From Pithys albifrons albifrons (lineage: Eukaryota; Chordata; Aves; Passeriformes; Thamnophilidae), in NCBI RefSeq assembly GCF_047495875.1, contig NC_092463.1:5269557-5333556 (forward strand): a stretch of DNA of 64,000 nucleotides. The letters are read 5' to 3'. The notes beneath the pieces are model-generated. The model was not told the origin of the DNA, did no database searches, and saw only the letters and a program-made list of their open reading frames with translations. The translations under genes and the position numbers were made by a program. Shown one piece after another: positions 22,901 through 35,536 of the stretch. Numbering within the stretch: the first letter of the stretch is position 1; each line of letters opens with the position of its first letter.

Positions 22901-23469
22901 TTTTTGATTAGACTTGCTTGTGATTGCAAGCCAAAATTGCTGGAATCAAATACAAATGCTTCAGACCTAGTGGGGCTATGTGGATTATCCTGTTCCTCCC
23001 TCCCTCTTCTCCCCTTGATATAAACCCTAACCTGGTTCTTCGGGACACAGCATCTGGTCCATCCCTTACCTGTAGTTGTGGGGGCTCCTTTCTTCTCCTG
23101 CAAAATAGCACAAAGTCCCTCAAGAAGACTTGGTAGCAGCCAGGATCTGTTGATCTGGGTGTGCAAAGCTCTGCACCATGGCTTGCACAGTCCCACTGGG
23201 TTGGTGTGAAAGTCCCAGGTGAGCCCAAAGCCACTGTGTCAGTGTTAGGACTGCACAGAGGGTGTGCCACAGCCAAAAACTTTTGGTAAGCCAGAGGTTT
23301 GATGAATTGCTTATACCACTTGCTATCTAGACTCTTCTGGTATTTAGTTATGTGGGCTAGAAAGGATTCTTAAAACACAAGGCTCTGCTCGTATCCCATG
23401 AGAGTCCTTTCCATGAGCCTTTAGTATCTGGGGCAGTGGTTTATATAGCCAAGAAGTGATTGACTGCTC
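19914..23469. other. Long unannotated stretch
   Basis: Gene-poor sequence without recognised repeats. An inverted repeat CAAGCAAG/CTTGCTTG lies at 22872-22879 and 22913-22920. A minus-strand AATAAA lies near 21544-21590, but no transcript is visible upstream of it. Confidence 0.35.
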
Positions 23470-23610
23470 CAACATCATTTGTATTATCTTGTATGACATC
23501 CAATCTCAGTTTAAATAATGCCACTGATGGAAAATTCCCTGCAGCCCTGGGGATGCAGTACCACCACTGAAAACAAAACCATGCCTCATGTCTAACTGTA
23601 AGTCATTGTC
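23470..23610 (-). mobile_element. Ancient L3-like CR1 remnant
   Basis: The plus-strand order TTGTATTATCTTGTATGACATCCAATCTCAGTTTAAA, TGATGGAAAATTCCCTGCAG, and then CCTCATGTCTAA follows the reverse complement of old CR1/L3-type LINEs shared by reptiles and birds. It lacks the avian CR1 octamer tail and is far more diverged than the other CR1 pieces. Assigned by remembered pattern only. Confidence 0.4.
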
Positions 23611-25455
23611 AGCTGAACACAGCCTTGGCTGAAATCCAGCCCTGATTGTATTTACAGCTATTCAATTGGAAGACTGTGGCATGAATTTACCTTATCTCAC
23701 TCAAGGATGCTAATTACAGCCTGGGTCCCTCATTGCTGTGACTGCAATCAGTGTGGCCCTGTGTGCTCAGGCAGGCACAGTGGAGGACTCCTACTGACTT
23801 AAATCCTCTCTTATTGCCAGAGAAAACACTCCACCATTTCTCAATTTGTGTGCCACATCCTACTGGGTGAGAATCACCCTTTTCAGGAAAAGGCACAACA
23901 CCCTCAAAGAAGGAGAAGCTCTTCCTCGAGGATGATGGTTGCAGCTTCTATAATAGGCAGGTGGCTCAGAGGAGTGAGGGCATTTCCTGTCCTTGTGGGG
24001 TGTGTTTGGAATGTGATCAGCAGACCTGGTGCTGGTCCCAGTCCTTGGCAGGCATGGGACTGCCTCCATGGGACTGCAGGTGACAACTACAGCCTGCAGT
24101 GAAGAGGTCAGGAGTGTCTCTTGCACTTGGAAAGAGGAGTTTGGTGGTGGGAGAGTTACAGGTTGATCACTGTGAGTTGTCAGAAAAGCTGCTGGAAAAA
24201 GTCACAGCTGGTAATGCCAAGGAAATGCCTGCTATCTTGCTGGGGACTGAGTTTTTCTTGCTGCTAGAAAGTAGGAGAGACCTGTGGTGGGGTCAGGAAA
24301 ATGGTGGGAAAGAGGAACTAGTGAAGAAGGACCACAGGTTGTTCACAGTGATGTGTGTCTGCTGTGTGGTATGCACCTCTCCTGGCCTCACACAGCTGTC
24401 CTTTCCTTGCCTCAGTGATCTTGGCACCACCACAGACATAGAGGGAATATCTGTTCCATTGTGCCAGGCACTACTGAGGAGGCCAATGCTAAGAAGGGTT
24501 AAAATAGAAACAGTAAAATGTGAGAGAAAGGACTTATTTGACTTTGTGATACACAAGCTATAAATCACCAAGCTGATTGGAGGTAAGATAACAGCTGTTA
24601 AATGAGGAATAATCTTCTTTATTAAGTGAACTGTTTATTAATCACGTATTATCCAGCTAATCTTTAATTTCTAAGCTTTTCTCTGCAGCAGCTGCTTGAG
24701 TAGGAGGAAGGACACTGGTGACAGCACCTGCTGGATCATGCCTGTGTCCTCTGGCTTTGCACAGCTCTCCTGAATTGTGGGTACATTTGAAAACCCTGTG
24801 CTTGTGAATGACCCATGGAGTAAAAATGTAGTTTCCTAAGCCACAGCCGAGCTCTGGCAGGTGCCCATGCATGTTCCCTGGGTGTGTAGCAAGCAGGAGC
24901 TGTGAGGATCTGAGATTTAGGTCAATGTAAAGGGATGCATCGTTCCCTTTACTGCTGCCAGCTCAAGGGATGCTTCTGGGCTCTGCTCCACTGCAGTGAT
25001 TTGTGAAGCTGAGGCTTAAGACGGGATGAATAGATCTGGGAAATGAAAATATCCAGCTTTCTCTTGTTGCCTGTCTGGAGGAAATCTTCTGCACATAAAA
25101 TGGGCCTGCTGCTGTTGATTTCAGATGTCTGTGTTTTTGGGGACTTCACCTTTCCTTGATGTGAGTGTCACTGTTTCATTTTCCTGCTATGTCGCTTTGG
25201 TGCAGTCAGAGCTGTGAGCTGTAGATAGAAGGGCAGAGCTGGCTTTTGAAAGGCTGGAATGCCTTAATGGGCTTTCTGATATGAAAGCAAATTCCTGCAG
25301 AGGTCAAGTCTCCCGTGTGAATAAATTAGGGGAAACTGGAATGGAGAAACACCCCTCTAAAACCTTGAAATTAATGTCACCCTAACTGTAGAGGGGCAAT
25401 AGCACACTGTGGTGGGACATCTTCTGGAAACCAAGGGTCTGGTCTCCGGTGCTAT
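23611..25455. other. Unannotated stretch
   Basis: No repeat or exon supported. A 154-codon plus frame (24099-24563) has no family resemblance and is overlapped by frames on the other strand. Confidence 0.35.
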
Positions 25456-25603
25456 CAGAGAATGACACAATGGCTTGAGTTGGAAGAGACCTCAAAGATA
25501 ATCTGATCCAATCCCCCTGCCATGAACAGGGTCGCCTTCCACTAGACCTGGTTGCTCAAAGACCCATCCTGGCCTTGAACACTTCCGTCCACAGCTTCTC
25601 TGG
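25456..25603 (-). mobile_element. CR1 LINE fragment, 3' end
   Basis: Seen on the plus strand as GAGTTGGAAGAGACCTCAAAGATAATCTGATCCAATCCCCCTGCCATG, CCACTAGACCTGGTTGCTCAAAG, and GGCCTTGAACACTTCC...CACAGCTTCTCTGG. The match ends abruptly at TCTCTGG (25603), which marks the 5' truncation point. The octamer is worn. Confidence 0.92.
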
Positions 25604-28600
25604 TCGACTATATACGTCTGTGATGTAAAGGACGGGCAGACATAGCAATAGCAACTGTAGCCTGCACTCAGGACAAAATTCCACCTTCTATATGGTGGGT
25701 TGGAAGTGCACTTTCCTGGAACTTCCTCCTCTTTGGAAAGCCTGCAGTGGTTCTCAGCTATTGCACCTTTACACAGCAGAGGCTCCAGTTTCCGAAAGGC
25801 TGCATTAAAGTGTGGACTTGCAGGTGTTTTCTCACTGTCAGTCAGTCTCACACTCACATCAGGCTCTGAGTGCAGTCCCCTGTGCAGAGGAAGGCTCCCT
25901 TAAGTGGTGGGATGAAAGAGGGTTGACTGACAGACTTGAAATATTTATAATGATTGCCTGTGTCAGCGTGTAAGATTTTTTCACCCCAGCTACTGCAGGA
26001 TGCAACACACCAAAATAGAACATATGGCAAATGAACTGGAAGAATTCACTTTTGTCTTCTGACTGCTAAAGATCTGTGCTATTTCAGGGCTTGACTTGCA
26101 CTCAACCTGCCACAGACATGGGGGACATCTGTTATGGTCTGGCAAAAACCAGTGGAGTTATGCTAATGTAAACCCCAAACTTCTGCATGTGTGGCCTGAT
26201 TTATCTGAAGCTGCAAGCAAAGCAAATTGCTTCTCTCTTCACACAGTAATGAAAAGCCCTTGTTCCCATCACAGGAAGCCATATGATTGAGCTCTGCTTG
26301 ACACATCTGGAAGTCTGGGCTGGGTGCATCTGTAGGAAAGAGGAGCTGTTCCAGGTGGGAGGGATGTCTGTGCCCTCATGCTGCTTCCAGGGAAGAGGGC
26401 TGGGCTCCAGCAGGCTTTGATTTCAACAAAGAGACCTTGCTGGTGGACTGGCCTGCTGTGAGGAGCAGGGTTAGCACAGCTGAGAGAGATACAATGTGAG
26501 GTTGGCCTTGTTAGGATGGGATCAGTCTTGTGGAAGTTAGTGCTCTTACCTTCACTTATTTCTTGGCTGTGCTCAAGCTGGCTTGCCTTCAGCATTCAAC
26601 TGCAGCTCTTAGAAATCTGCCTTTTCTGAAGGCTGGTGCTGAGCTATTGAAGCATCTGTATGTACATCTGTCTAGTTTGGGGAGGGAATGTGGGAAGGAC
26701 TCCCGTGGTACCCATTCTGAGAAAATATTTAGTCACTTCTGAAGACAGCAACCTTTGCCAATCCAGCTTTGGGACACAACATGCACAGCTTCAGAATAAA
26801 GATCCCTTGTGTGCAAGCTGATTTACAAAGAAATGCAGGAGCAGGATTGTTATAGTTGGGTAGGGAAACCATGTGGAACCAAGCACAGCTAAAAATAAAT
26901 AAAATCTTTTCAATCTCACTTGAAGAAGGAGTATGTCAATGGGACTGAACCCAGCTTGCACACCCTCACAGCAAATGCAAAAGCACAAAGGCAGATGAAA
27001 TTCAAAATAGTTTTCCCTTTCCTCCCACTCCTCCAGACATCTGCCAGTGGTTTCTGACGTGCTCTGGTGTGAGGGCGGACTTTGGAAAATGCAGTCCAGC
27101 TCCCAAAAGAACAGGGTGCTAGCACATGTCTGTGTGTGTTAGTGATGAAAATGGAAAGTACAAGTGGGGAGTGAAAGAGGAGCCAGGGTGATGCCTTAAC
27201 TGCATGCCTGATGGTGCAGGGGCTGGCTTGGTGAAGACTCTCCCATGTCAAGGTTGTGTATAAAGCTGTAAGTCCTAAACAGAACATTTGAAAAAAATCT
27301 GACAGGGGTGCCTTTTCCCTACCCATCCCTGCAGTATGTCCAGTGCTTTGCAAACCCTCTCATTGCCACTGCCACCTCTCTAATACCCACAGCTTCTGTG
27401 GCCAACCACAGCACGCGCCTGCTGCCTGCCAGCAAGTGGCAGCCCCACAGCTTTGAAACATTTCAGTGTAATTCCAATAAGTGTTCTTTTCAGGCACTTT
27501 TCCTTAGAGTGAAGCTGGGAGTTGTACCAAGGAAAAAAGGGAAACAGTAGGTGTTCTTCAGGAGGAGGTCTGGCCACAGGACAATGGCCCGCGCATTGCA
27601 GTGGCTCCACACAGTCCTGTGGCAGCGTCAGTGGATAAACTGCACAGGGAGTATTTTAAGTGAGTGTAGAAGCTCAAGTTCCTTTTCACATTGGCTAGTC
27701 AGTTTGAAATCTGGCATAATGTTTAATGGATTAATGTTTAACCCTTCAACCTCTGACCCTGGCTGAACAGCACTGGAGATATGAGGGTGCCTAATAAAAA
27801 ATAAAAGTTAAAGTCCATGATTTGTGTGCAGGAATGCACTTCCCAATCCTCTGTTGCAGTGGTCCAAAAGATGGAGCATCTCAGCTGAGGCTGTGAGTGC
27901 CCTCACTGCTTTGATAGTGAGTATTGGCTTGACACACAAGTACACAGCTGAACCTGGGCTTCCTCAGTGTAGCAGAGATCAAATCCACAGTCTGAAAGCT
28001 CAGTCTCTGCCCTGTATCTTCATTTGCACCAAGTGGTTTGGCTAAGATCTCATGAACAGTCTTGCATGCTCAGCAGGAAAAGTGAAGGGTTGAACAGGGA
28101 GAATTTCAGCTCAAATGAGAGTTTGTTGCTGCCTCTTGGCTTCTGTTGAGTTCAACTCCCACCATTTCCCTGTCTCCTCCTCAATTATAACTTGTCGTGG
28201 CATTGCGTGAAACTAACTCAATTACTCATGATGATTTTTCCATGATGTTAAAGCCAGGATCATAGTCACAGAGTCTCACTTTTTCTGCAAAATCCATGAA
28301 CTGGAGGGTTATAAAATGGCAAACAGGATTCATACATGGGGTACAGATAATATGTGGCTCCTGAAAGGGCCACTCTACTCGTGCACAGCTTGCTTTCCAT
28401 TCTGCATCCAGGTATCACAATGGGAAGAGTAACTTGTTGAACGTGGTGCAGATCTTGCTGCTTACACATGATGTCTACCAGCTGTTTGGAAGCAAAGCTC
28501 TCCCAGTCTTACTGGTCTCTATTCTTTGATTTCAAAGCTGAAAGGGTGCTGCTCAGACTTTACTGTACCTGTAACAGCATATGTCAATATTGAGCATACA

Positions 28601-29589
28601 GAGGACAGAGATTTATTTTTTTGGTAGTGAAATACTTTTCTAACAGTAAGCATTGTCTTTCTGAACACCAGCTCAAACTGTGTATGAATGGTGTCCCAAT
28701 TTAGACACAATTCTGCATCTCCAAAGCCTTCTGGGATGATGTTGCTGGAAAAATATTCCTGTGGCCACTGTTCTGCCAATGTTTTAATCCATCTTTTAAT
28801 AAACTGTAACCGAAGAACAGAGTGTGGAATTCATCAAATGGTGTGTTGTACCTCACTGGGGAGCGGGGTGTTGGAGCCAAAACTGAAGGCAGCTGCTGCA
28901 ACTGCTGCCTGTAGTTCAGCCTCACCAAAATATTGTTACTTGTGCCCCAACATGGAAAGCATTTAACTCAGTATCAGTATTGGCAATGCTGTCACTGCTG
29001 AAGTTGGGACTCCAGAGCCAGCCCAGCGAGCTCAGCCCCCATGGATCTTGGGGGAGCTGGGGGGGAAGGTGGCTGGAAAGTGGCTCCCTTACCATACACA
29101 GCAGCTTTTGAAATGCCATGCAATCCATGTTGATCATCTGTTCTTCATAGAAAAAGGGGAAGAGTTATTATGAGAAAATAATTAAACCAGCTGAAAAGAG
29201 CAAAGTGCTGGCAGACTGCAGCCTCCCTGTGCAGACCACACAACAGCTTGCTACGATCAGCAGAAAGGGTCAGGGAGCCTGGGGGGGGACTCAGGAGGGA
29301 TCCTGGCATGGTCTTGCAAGACCCTTCTCTCACCCCACACCAGAGCACAAACCCAACTGAGGCTGTGCTGATGCTCCTCAGAGCTGAGCTGATCTCCAGA
29401 AACAGCGATTCATAACTCAGAGCTTCCAAATTGCTTCCTCTGGACACAATTTTCAACAAAGAAAATTCTTCTCTTGCACTAGGAAACTTTTTTCACTTCA
29501 TGAGTGAAAACATTGTGTGATCAAACATTGACACAGGTGTGAATTTCAGTCCTTGAAAATGTTAAAAAGTCAGGTAGCAAAATGATCTC
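25604..29589. other. Long unannotated stretch
   Basis: About 4 kb with no supported element. A G8 run lies at 29281-29288, and a G-rich stretch (29050-29075) has too few G-triplets for a confident quadruplex. Confidence 0.35.
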
Positions 29590-29685
29590 AGCAGCCTGCT
29601 CTAAGCTGGCTTTGCCCTGAGCAGGGACTTGCAACAGATACCTCCAGAAGCCCCCTCCAACTTCGATTGTTCTGTCATTCTGTGC
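29590..29685 (+). mobile_element. CR1 LINE 3' terminal fragment, older subfamily
   Basis: GCAGCCTGCTCTAAGCTGGC, TTTGCCCTGAGCAGGGACTTG, ACCTCCAGAAG and CCTCCAACTTCGATTGTTCTGTCATTCTGTG fit the plus-sense CR1 end that reads CCTGAGCAGGGGGTTGGACTAGATGACCTCCAGAGG in better preserved copies. Confidence 0.75.
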
Positions 29686-32600
29686 TTCCAGCAGCTGGTT
29701 GGGCACAAACTGGTCTTCCTGGACAAGTGTCACCTCTTTATTTTGTGTAAGAGACAAAGGGGTCTTGTTTAAATACTGGCATGGTGTAGACTGTGAAAAG
29801 TCACCCAGTGGTCACTGGGCTTACACTGGGAACCAGTACTGCTTGGCCATTGCCCACCACCAGCAAAAAAACCTTCTCTTCCCTTGAAGACTCCCAAGTG
29901 ATTCACATCTTTCCTTGGTGGCTGGGTCAAATGGTTAATTGCCACCATTCTTCTCTTTTTCTTTTAATCAGAATTGTGCTTGAATTCTAGCTGCCTTTTC
30001 AGGTTTATTGCTTTACCTGGTAATTTATTCTAGAAGAGGCTACAAAAACCCCTCTTCTTCTCAGAAAGGTGAACTCCAGTAAAACTCAGTGTGATATCTT
30101 TGGCTTGTGACAGAAGAGTAATTCGCCTCACTTCACTTCTATCAGTAGGGGACCAAGAGCATGTGAACTGCTGTTGCGTGGTAACGTCTCATCCAGCAGC
30201 CCTTGATTTGCTCTTAGCTCTTAATCTCCACAATGAAATTGTGTCTGAAATCCATTTCTGTGTTTAGCTGGTGTTTGCTTCCTTCTCTGTGCTGAGGCAT
30301 CCCGAGACTATGGTGCAGGGGCTTCTGCCTGTGCCTGTGCTCCAGGCACCACTATGTGGAGGGCTGGGATGGAAAAGAAAGAGGTGCCAGGGAATGAAAC
30401 AACCCTTGTGCTGTCTTCCATTGAGGGTCAAGTTCTACCACATATGGTCTGGGCAGGGCTTGTCTCACCTGGCTCTTCCCTAGACCTGCTTATCTGGAGA
30501 CCTGCTCATCTCACTTCAGGTTCAAGGCTCAACATGCCCTGGGCTGTGCTAGTGGTGTAAATACACTCTGGATAAATCCCAGCTTACAGCAGGGACTGCA
30601 GCAAGAAATGAGCTGTCTTCCTGTCCCACAAATGAGGATCCCAGAAGTCCTGTTGGGAGCTGGTACTCAGAAAACAGCTTGATTGTAGGGCTGCAAGCCA
30701 GTCTATGATCCAGCTGCAAGTTAAGACTGTAGAAAATGGCCAGTATCTTTAGCCATTTCTGGCCAAATGCACTCACAGATATCACCATTTCCACTTTGCA
30801 GCTAGAGAAATATAGGCTCAGCTTTCAACCAGTTGTCTTACCTACAACTGACAGGACAAAATAGTGGACTTTTGCACTTCTTTCCACACCTTGTGGTCTG
30901 TGTGTTGTGGGATGGACCCTGGGTTGTTAAGGTAAAAAAGCATAGCTGCCAGTTCACAGTTGTCCCAGTGGCCCTTACCCTGGTGGCAATCTCTAGTGTC
31001 AGGGCAGGTCCCTTTGTTGTGCAGCACTGTGTGACCTCAGATTTTGACTTTAAATGTGTCCCAGTAGATAAATGAAGATGCAAGTCATGGCTGAAAGAGG
31101 TGAGGCTTGCAGTGTGTGCCATCCTCCCTCTTTCTGAGATAAAAGGAAATATGGAGCCTCTGACTTTCACTTACATATTGACTATTTTGTAAGTGTTGTG
31201 GCACAGCTGGAATTTGTTCCCACAGTGGTATTTCCTGTCCTGCGTCCTTGTTGTTAAAAGAAATGTACATTCCAGCATTCATGGTGCTGGTGTAACTGGG
31301 AAACGGAGCAGTCTGAAGCACTGACCCCAGTTCTGCCTTTCCTTCCCCTCCGAGTCCTTGGACTGATGCAGGCAGAGCTCAGAGAGCAAATTCCTCTCCC
31401 ATCACAGGAAAATAGGACACTGGGATGCAGTCAGGCTCTTTAAGAAGATTATTCTGCTTTTGAAGTGTTTGTATCTGCTAAAAGATCTGTCTTCCATTCC
31501 TCTTGTACCACAAAATATTTTTATAATAGGATAGGAACCTCTCATCCTCATTTTATAGTGAACTGTGCACTGACAACAGATTGAGCTTAGAACTGTGAAA
31601 TCAAAAGTAAATGTTTCCTGGAAAGCTGGTAAAAAAAATGGACTCTGTGATTTATTTCTTGCTTCCAGGTATGCTTCCAGGCAAAATCCCCAACATATTG
31701 TTGTCATGCCCTAAATATTTGAACAGGACCCTTGGATTCACCTTTTAAAATTCAGCTTGTTTGGAAGCAACAGGAATAACCTGCTTTGATGGGCTTGGAT
31801 GCTGCACTTATTCCAGCCCACAAAGGCTGTTATCAAAAGAAGGAACAGAGCAGTCTCTGCAGGAAAACAAATAACATATCACTTTATCTTGGTCATCTCA
31901 CACTTAGCTATTTCCAGCCACTAGTTTAAGGACTCTAATTAAATTCTTCATGAAACTCATTATTATATCCCCTGTGTGCAAATAGCTTTGTGTGCTGTGT
32001 TGACAGAGTATCACTGATGGAAGGACCTCAGAGCTGGCAACGCCTTCAGCAAACTCCAGCTCTGGGAATCCTGGGAGTATCAACTCCATTTTCCTCTCTC
32101 ATTTTTGCCAATAAATAGCAAATTACCTATTTCAGCTTCTTAGAACTCCATGAAATAGTGAGTTTTGGAAGAAAGCAATTTCAGTACTTAAAGTTCACAT
32201 TGAAGAGGTGGGCAAACAGAGGGTGGCCAGGAGAATCTCTCTTAGGATCTTTAGGGAAAGGGGAGAGTTGAGGGAGCTGTTCAGAAAGCAGAAAGTAGGG
32301 GCAGGATATTACAGAAATTTTATTTCAGGGCTGAATTTTACGTAAATGTGGATGACAAGGACGCTTGGGTCCTAAACACTTCTTCTGCCCATGGATCATG
32401 ATGGTGAGTGCCTGTACACTGCCCACAGGCACTTGGCAAGCAGTTCCAAAATGTGAGCATGGCACTTACATTTACAGAGCTTGTGACTTGAAGAAAGGCT
32501 GTCTGTGGCAGGAGAAAGTGGACTGAGCACTACGGTATTAGAAGGAAGACATAGTATTAGAAACAGAGTTTGAAGGAGACCAGTGGCAGAGCTGTGCATT

Positions 32601-34939
32601 TGAAGAAGCTGTTGTGCACTCAGAAAGTGTATAAGATGAACATCCCTTTCACCTGGTGGAGTGCCTTTTGCATCCCTCAGATCTCCCAGCTTTATAAAAA
32701 TTTGGTCTTCAATGCCCTCTGGCTGTCAAACAAGAGGGAGGACATTTGAGTCAACTAGTGTTTCCAAAGTCCCTAAATCTCCTGTACTCATTCTGCTCTT
32801 GTGTGCCATATGATGTTGGCCCAATGGACTTTCAAGTCTCCTAGAAATGTCATCTCACCTGCTGGCTATACTGTTAAACCAACACTTTTTACTCAGCAAC
32901 TTGAGCCATCCTACTTTTTCTCATTTGAATGAGCTTCCAGTAAACATACCTTGCTCTCCTGTTCCTAAATGCCACTCCCAAATCCTCTCTGCTGTCACGC
33001 TTAAGCAGTTTGGTGATAATTTCATGACTTCCCATGGAGAAAGGGAAAGGTGTCTGAATGCTGTGCAATGAAAGCTCTAATTTTATCTGGCAGGTACGAA
33101 ACATGCTGCGGTTTTCATTTAACCTTGCAAGAGAATGACCTGTATGAATAATAGATTCAAGGGAAAGTTTAGAAAATGGAAAGAACAGAGGTTGCCATGC
33201 TCTGGCTTCATGTTGGGGCCATCTGGTTCCTGCAATTAATAAGAAATGCTGTAGTTGGTAACAAAAGCACAGGGTGGGGGTGGGGCTGCAAAGCCTCACC
33301 AGCCCCTTCTGTCAGGGATTTATTCGGCAACTGGTGTCGGGCAGGTGGCAAAAATGAGGATTGTGTCTCCTGTAAGCAGGTAACCCAAACAAACCCCTTC
33401 CACTCAGTGCTGGCACCAGCCCAGCCATCTGGGGAAGGTGCACTTGCACACTCACCTCCTTCAGGTGCTCTGGCAGGATGAAAGAGCCATAAAACTCATG
33501 GATGTGACCACGAGATGTAGCCATGCTGTGAGCTGTTTTTCCCCTGCATTGTGGAGCTTGTGCAGAGCAGACACCAGAAACATCCTCCCCTTTTGAGGCT
33601 GAAATGGATGTGTACAGTTGTGCTGGGCTACCAGAGCAGATTTTGGATAGATCAGCAAGCTTGAGCCACGGCTGATCTTGTACCAAAACATGCCTCTGTT
33701 TGCATCTGCTTCCTTGTATTATTTGAAGCAGTGACACTGCTCCTTGGGTCAAGTTCAGCAGCTCTGGACCCTGCCTCGTTCCCTTTTCTCAGTTGATATC
33801 TGCCCTGGGCATTTGTGTCTGCCCATTCCCCATTGCAGAATTTTCTTGGTGCTGAAAGGAGAGGAAAAATTTGGTCTCTTCTCATTGCTGCCTAGAGAAA
33901 ACTCATCATAAAAAGCCAAACCAAACCAAAAAGAAAAAAGAGAGAGTGAAAAAAAAATAATGCTGCTCTTGTGGGTTCCTTTTTCCGTGTTCTTTTAATA
34001 CACTTACCACTTAACTGGTGCCTCCCAGTTACATCTCTCCTAAGCTGCTAGTCATTTTCTAAACCAAAATCTCTTCCCTTTTCCCTTATTGCTCTTCCCT
34101 GTTATGGTCAGTGAAAAAATGCAATTGCGGAAAAGCTTTCTCATCTTTCACACTGTGTTTGTTTTGCATTTACATAAAGGCTTATGCAAAACATGCACTC
34201 TGAACCCCCTAATGAAGCTCTTACCTGCATCTCTGGACTTTTAATCTTACAGCTAGCATGCAATTTGTAGCTGAGTATTATTTTATAAGACCCAAATCCC
34301 AGTGTATTGACTCTAATGCCATAAACATACCTATATTTTAGGTCATCAGCTAAAAAGCTACCAGCTTGTTATCCAAAGACAACATTTTTATTCTGCAGTG
34401 CTCTCCATCTGTTAATCTCTGCTGTGAACTGGCTGCTATGATAAACAAACTGTGCCTTTTCTTAGGCCTGGGTTTATCTGCACCTCCCAGGGGATTTGAA
34501 AGAAGGATCATGTACTGTAGGCATTCATGGGTGATGGAGAGAAGAGATGCTCCCTGGTTTGTGATCCTGGAGGTGGATAACAACTGTAAAACTCCTAAAA
34601 TTTCCAATAATTTCCAAAGGGGTGGCTGTTGCCCAGAGCTGATGTACCACAGCTGGAAAATACTTCACCAAAAAGCCTTGTCAGCATCTGCTTGATTTTG
34701 GGGTGCTGTTGGATGCAGGCACATCTCTGATTTATGACCACTGAAAAATACTTCTGTGAGGGGACCAGCCATGTGTGACCCCACTTCTAGTGGGACAGGA
34801 GCACCCACCACCCAACTCAGCCCAGCCCTCGCCCAGTGCAGTTCTTACTGCCTAACTGGTGCTCACTGCATGCAGCCAGGCAGACACCATGGCTCCAGAC
34901 TGCAAATCTCTTCCAGGAGCCAAGCTCCCGCCTCGTAAA
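29686..34939. other. Longest stretch without a recognised element
   Basis: About 5.2 kb of ordinary, CpG-poor sequence. An A-rich tract with GA steps lies at 33915-33960. Weak CR1-like wording near 32215-32290 was not convincing. No exon or RNA gene seen. Confidence 0.35.
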
Positions 34940-35130
34940 CATGGAATCCGTCAAGCTGGAGGACGTAAGACCTCCAGGCCATTATTAGCCAATATGAAGC
35001 TTATAAAAGACTCTATAAATCAACTCATGATAAATAATTTCACGAGTAAGGCTGTGGTGGTGTAAGGCTTGCTTGGAGTTTGAAAGCCGCTGTAATGTGC
35101 CGCCAGGGGGGTTAAATGCTATCACTGTGT
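34940..35130. promoter_or_regulatory. Candidate regulatory block with a CTCF-like site
   Basis: CCGCCAGGGGG at 35100-35110 matches the central core of the CTCF consensus. To its left (34975-35045) lies an AT-rich segment dense in TTATTA, AATAAT and TAAATC words of homeodomain type, with retained CpGs (34928-34970, 35041, 35088). The combination resembles a conserved enhancer or boundary element. Function is inferred from motif only. Confidence 0.35.
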
Positions 35131-35384
35131 TTCAGGAGTTTTACAGTGTGCTGGGAGGGGTGTGTGGGGTTCTTGTTTGTTTGTTCGATGAGGATTCGTG
35201 TGGGAGGTGGAGAGAGCCAAGGAGGTCCCACACATGCACAGTGTAAGAAGGAGCAGATCCTGTGGGACAGGGGCTCACTGATGCTGTGGGACAAACCTGC
35301 AGAAAGCTGCCTGGACATGTTCTAAGACCTACTTTGTATATTTTCATTTGTCCAAAGCTCACAGGTTTTGATCTTTGACACAAG
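35131..35384. other. Spacer between the CTCF-like block and a CR1
   Basis: A G/T-rich stretch (35150-35215) without recognised repeats. Confidence 0.3.
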
Positions 35385-35536
35385 GATGCCCCATGTCTGA
35401 AAGTGTTCAAGGCCAGGTTGGATGGGGTCCTGAGCAACCTCGGTCTAGTGGAAGGTGTTCCTGCCCATGGAGGGGGGTGGAACAAGATGACTTTAAGATT
35501 CCTTCCAACCTAAACCATTTGGTGATTCTATGATTT
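35385..35536 (+). mobile_element. CR1 LINE fragment, 3' end
   Basis: GATGCCCCATGTCTGAAAGTG, TCAAGGCCAGGTTGGATGGGG, GGTCTAGTGGAAGGTG, CCTTCCAACCTAAACCATT and the octamer GGTGATTCTATGATT mark a 5'-truncated plus-sense CR1. Confidence 0.93.

Noticed and set aside
24099..24563. 154-codon plus-strand open frame
   Set aside because: No domain or homology recognised, and opposite-strand frames of similar quality overlap it.
29045..29080. G-quadruplex candidate
   Set aside because: Too few separated G-triplets for a standard four-run quadruplex.
32215..32290. CR1 ORF2-like wording (GAGTTGAGGGAGCTGTTCAG)
   Set aside because: Too short and interrupted to separate from chance similarity.
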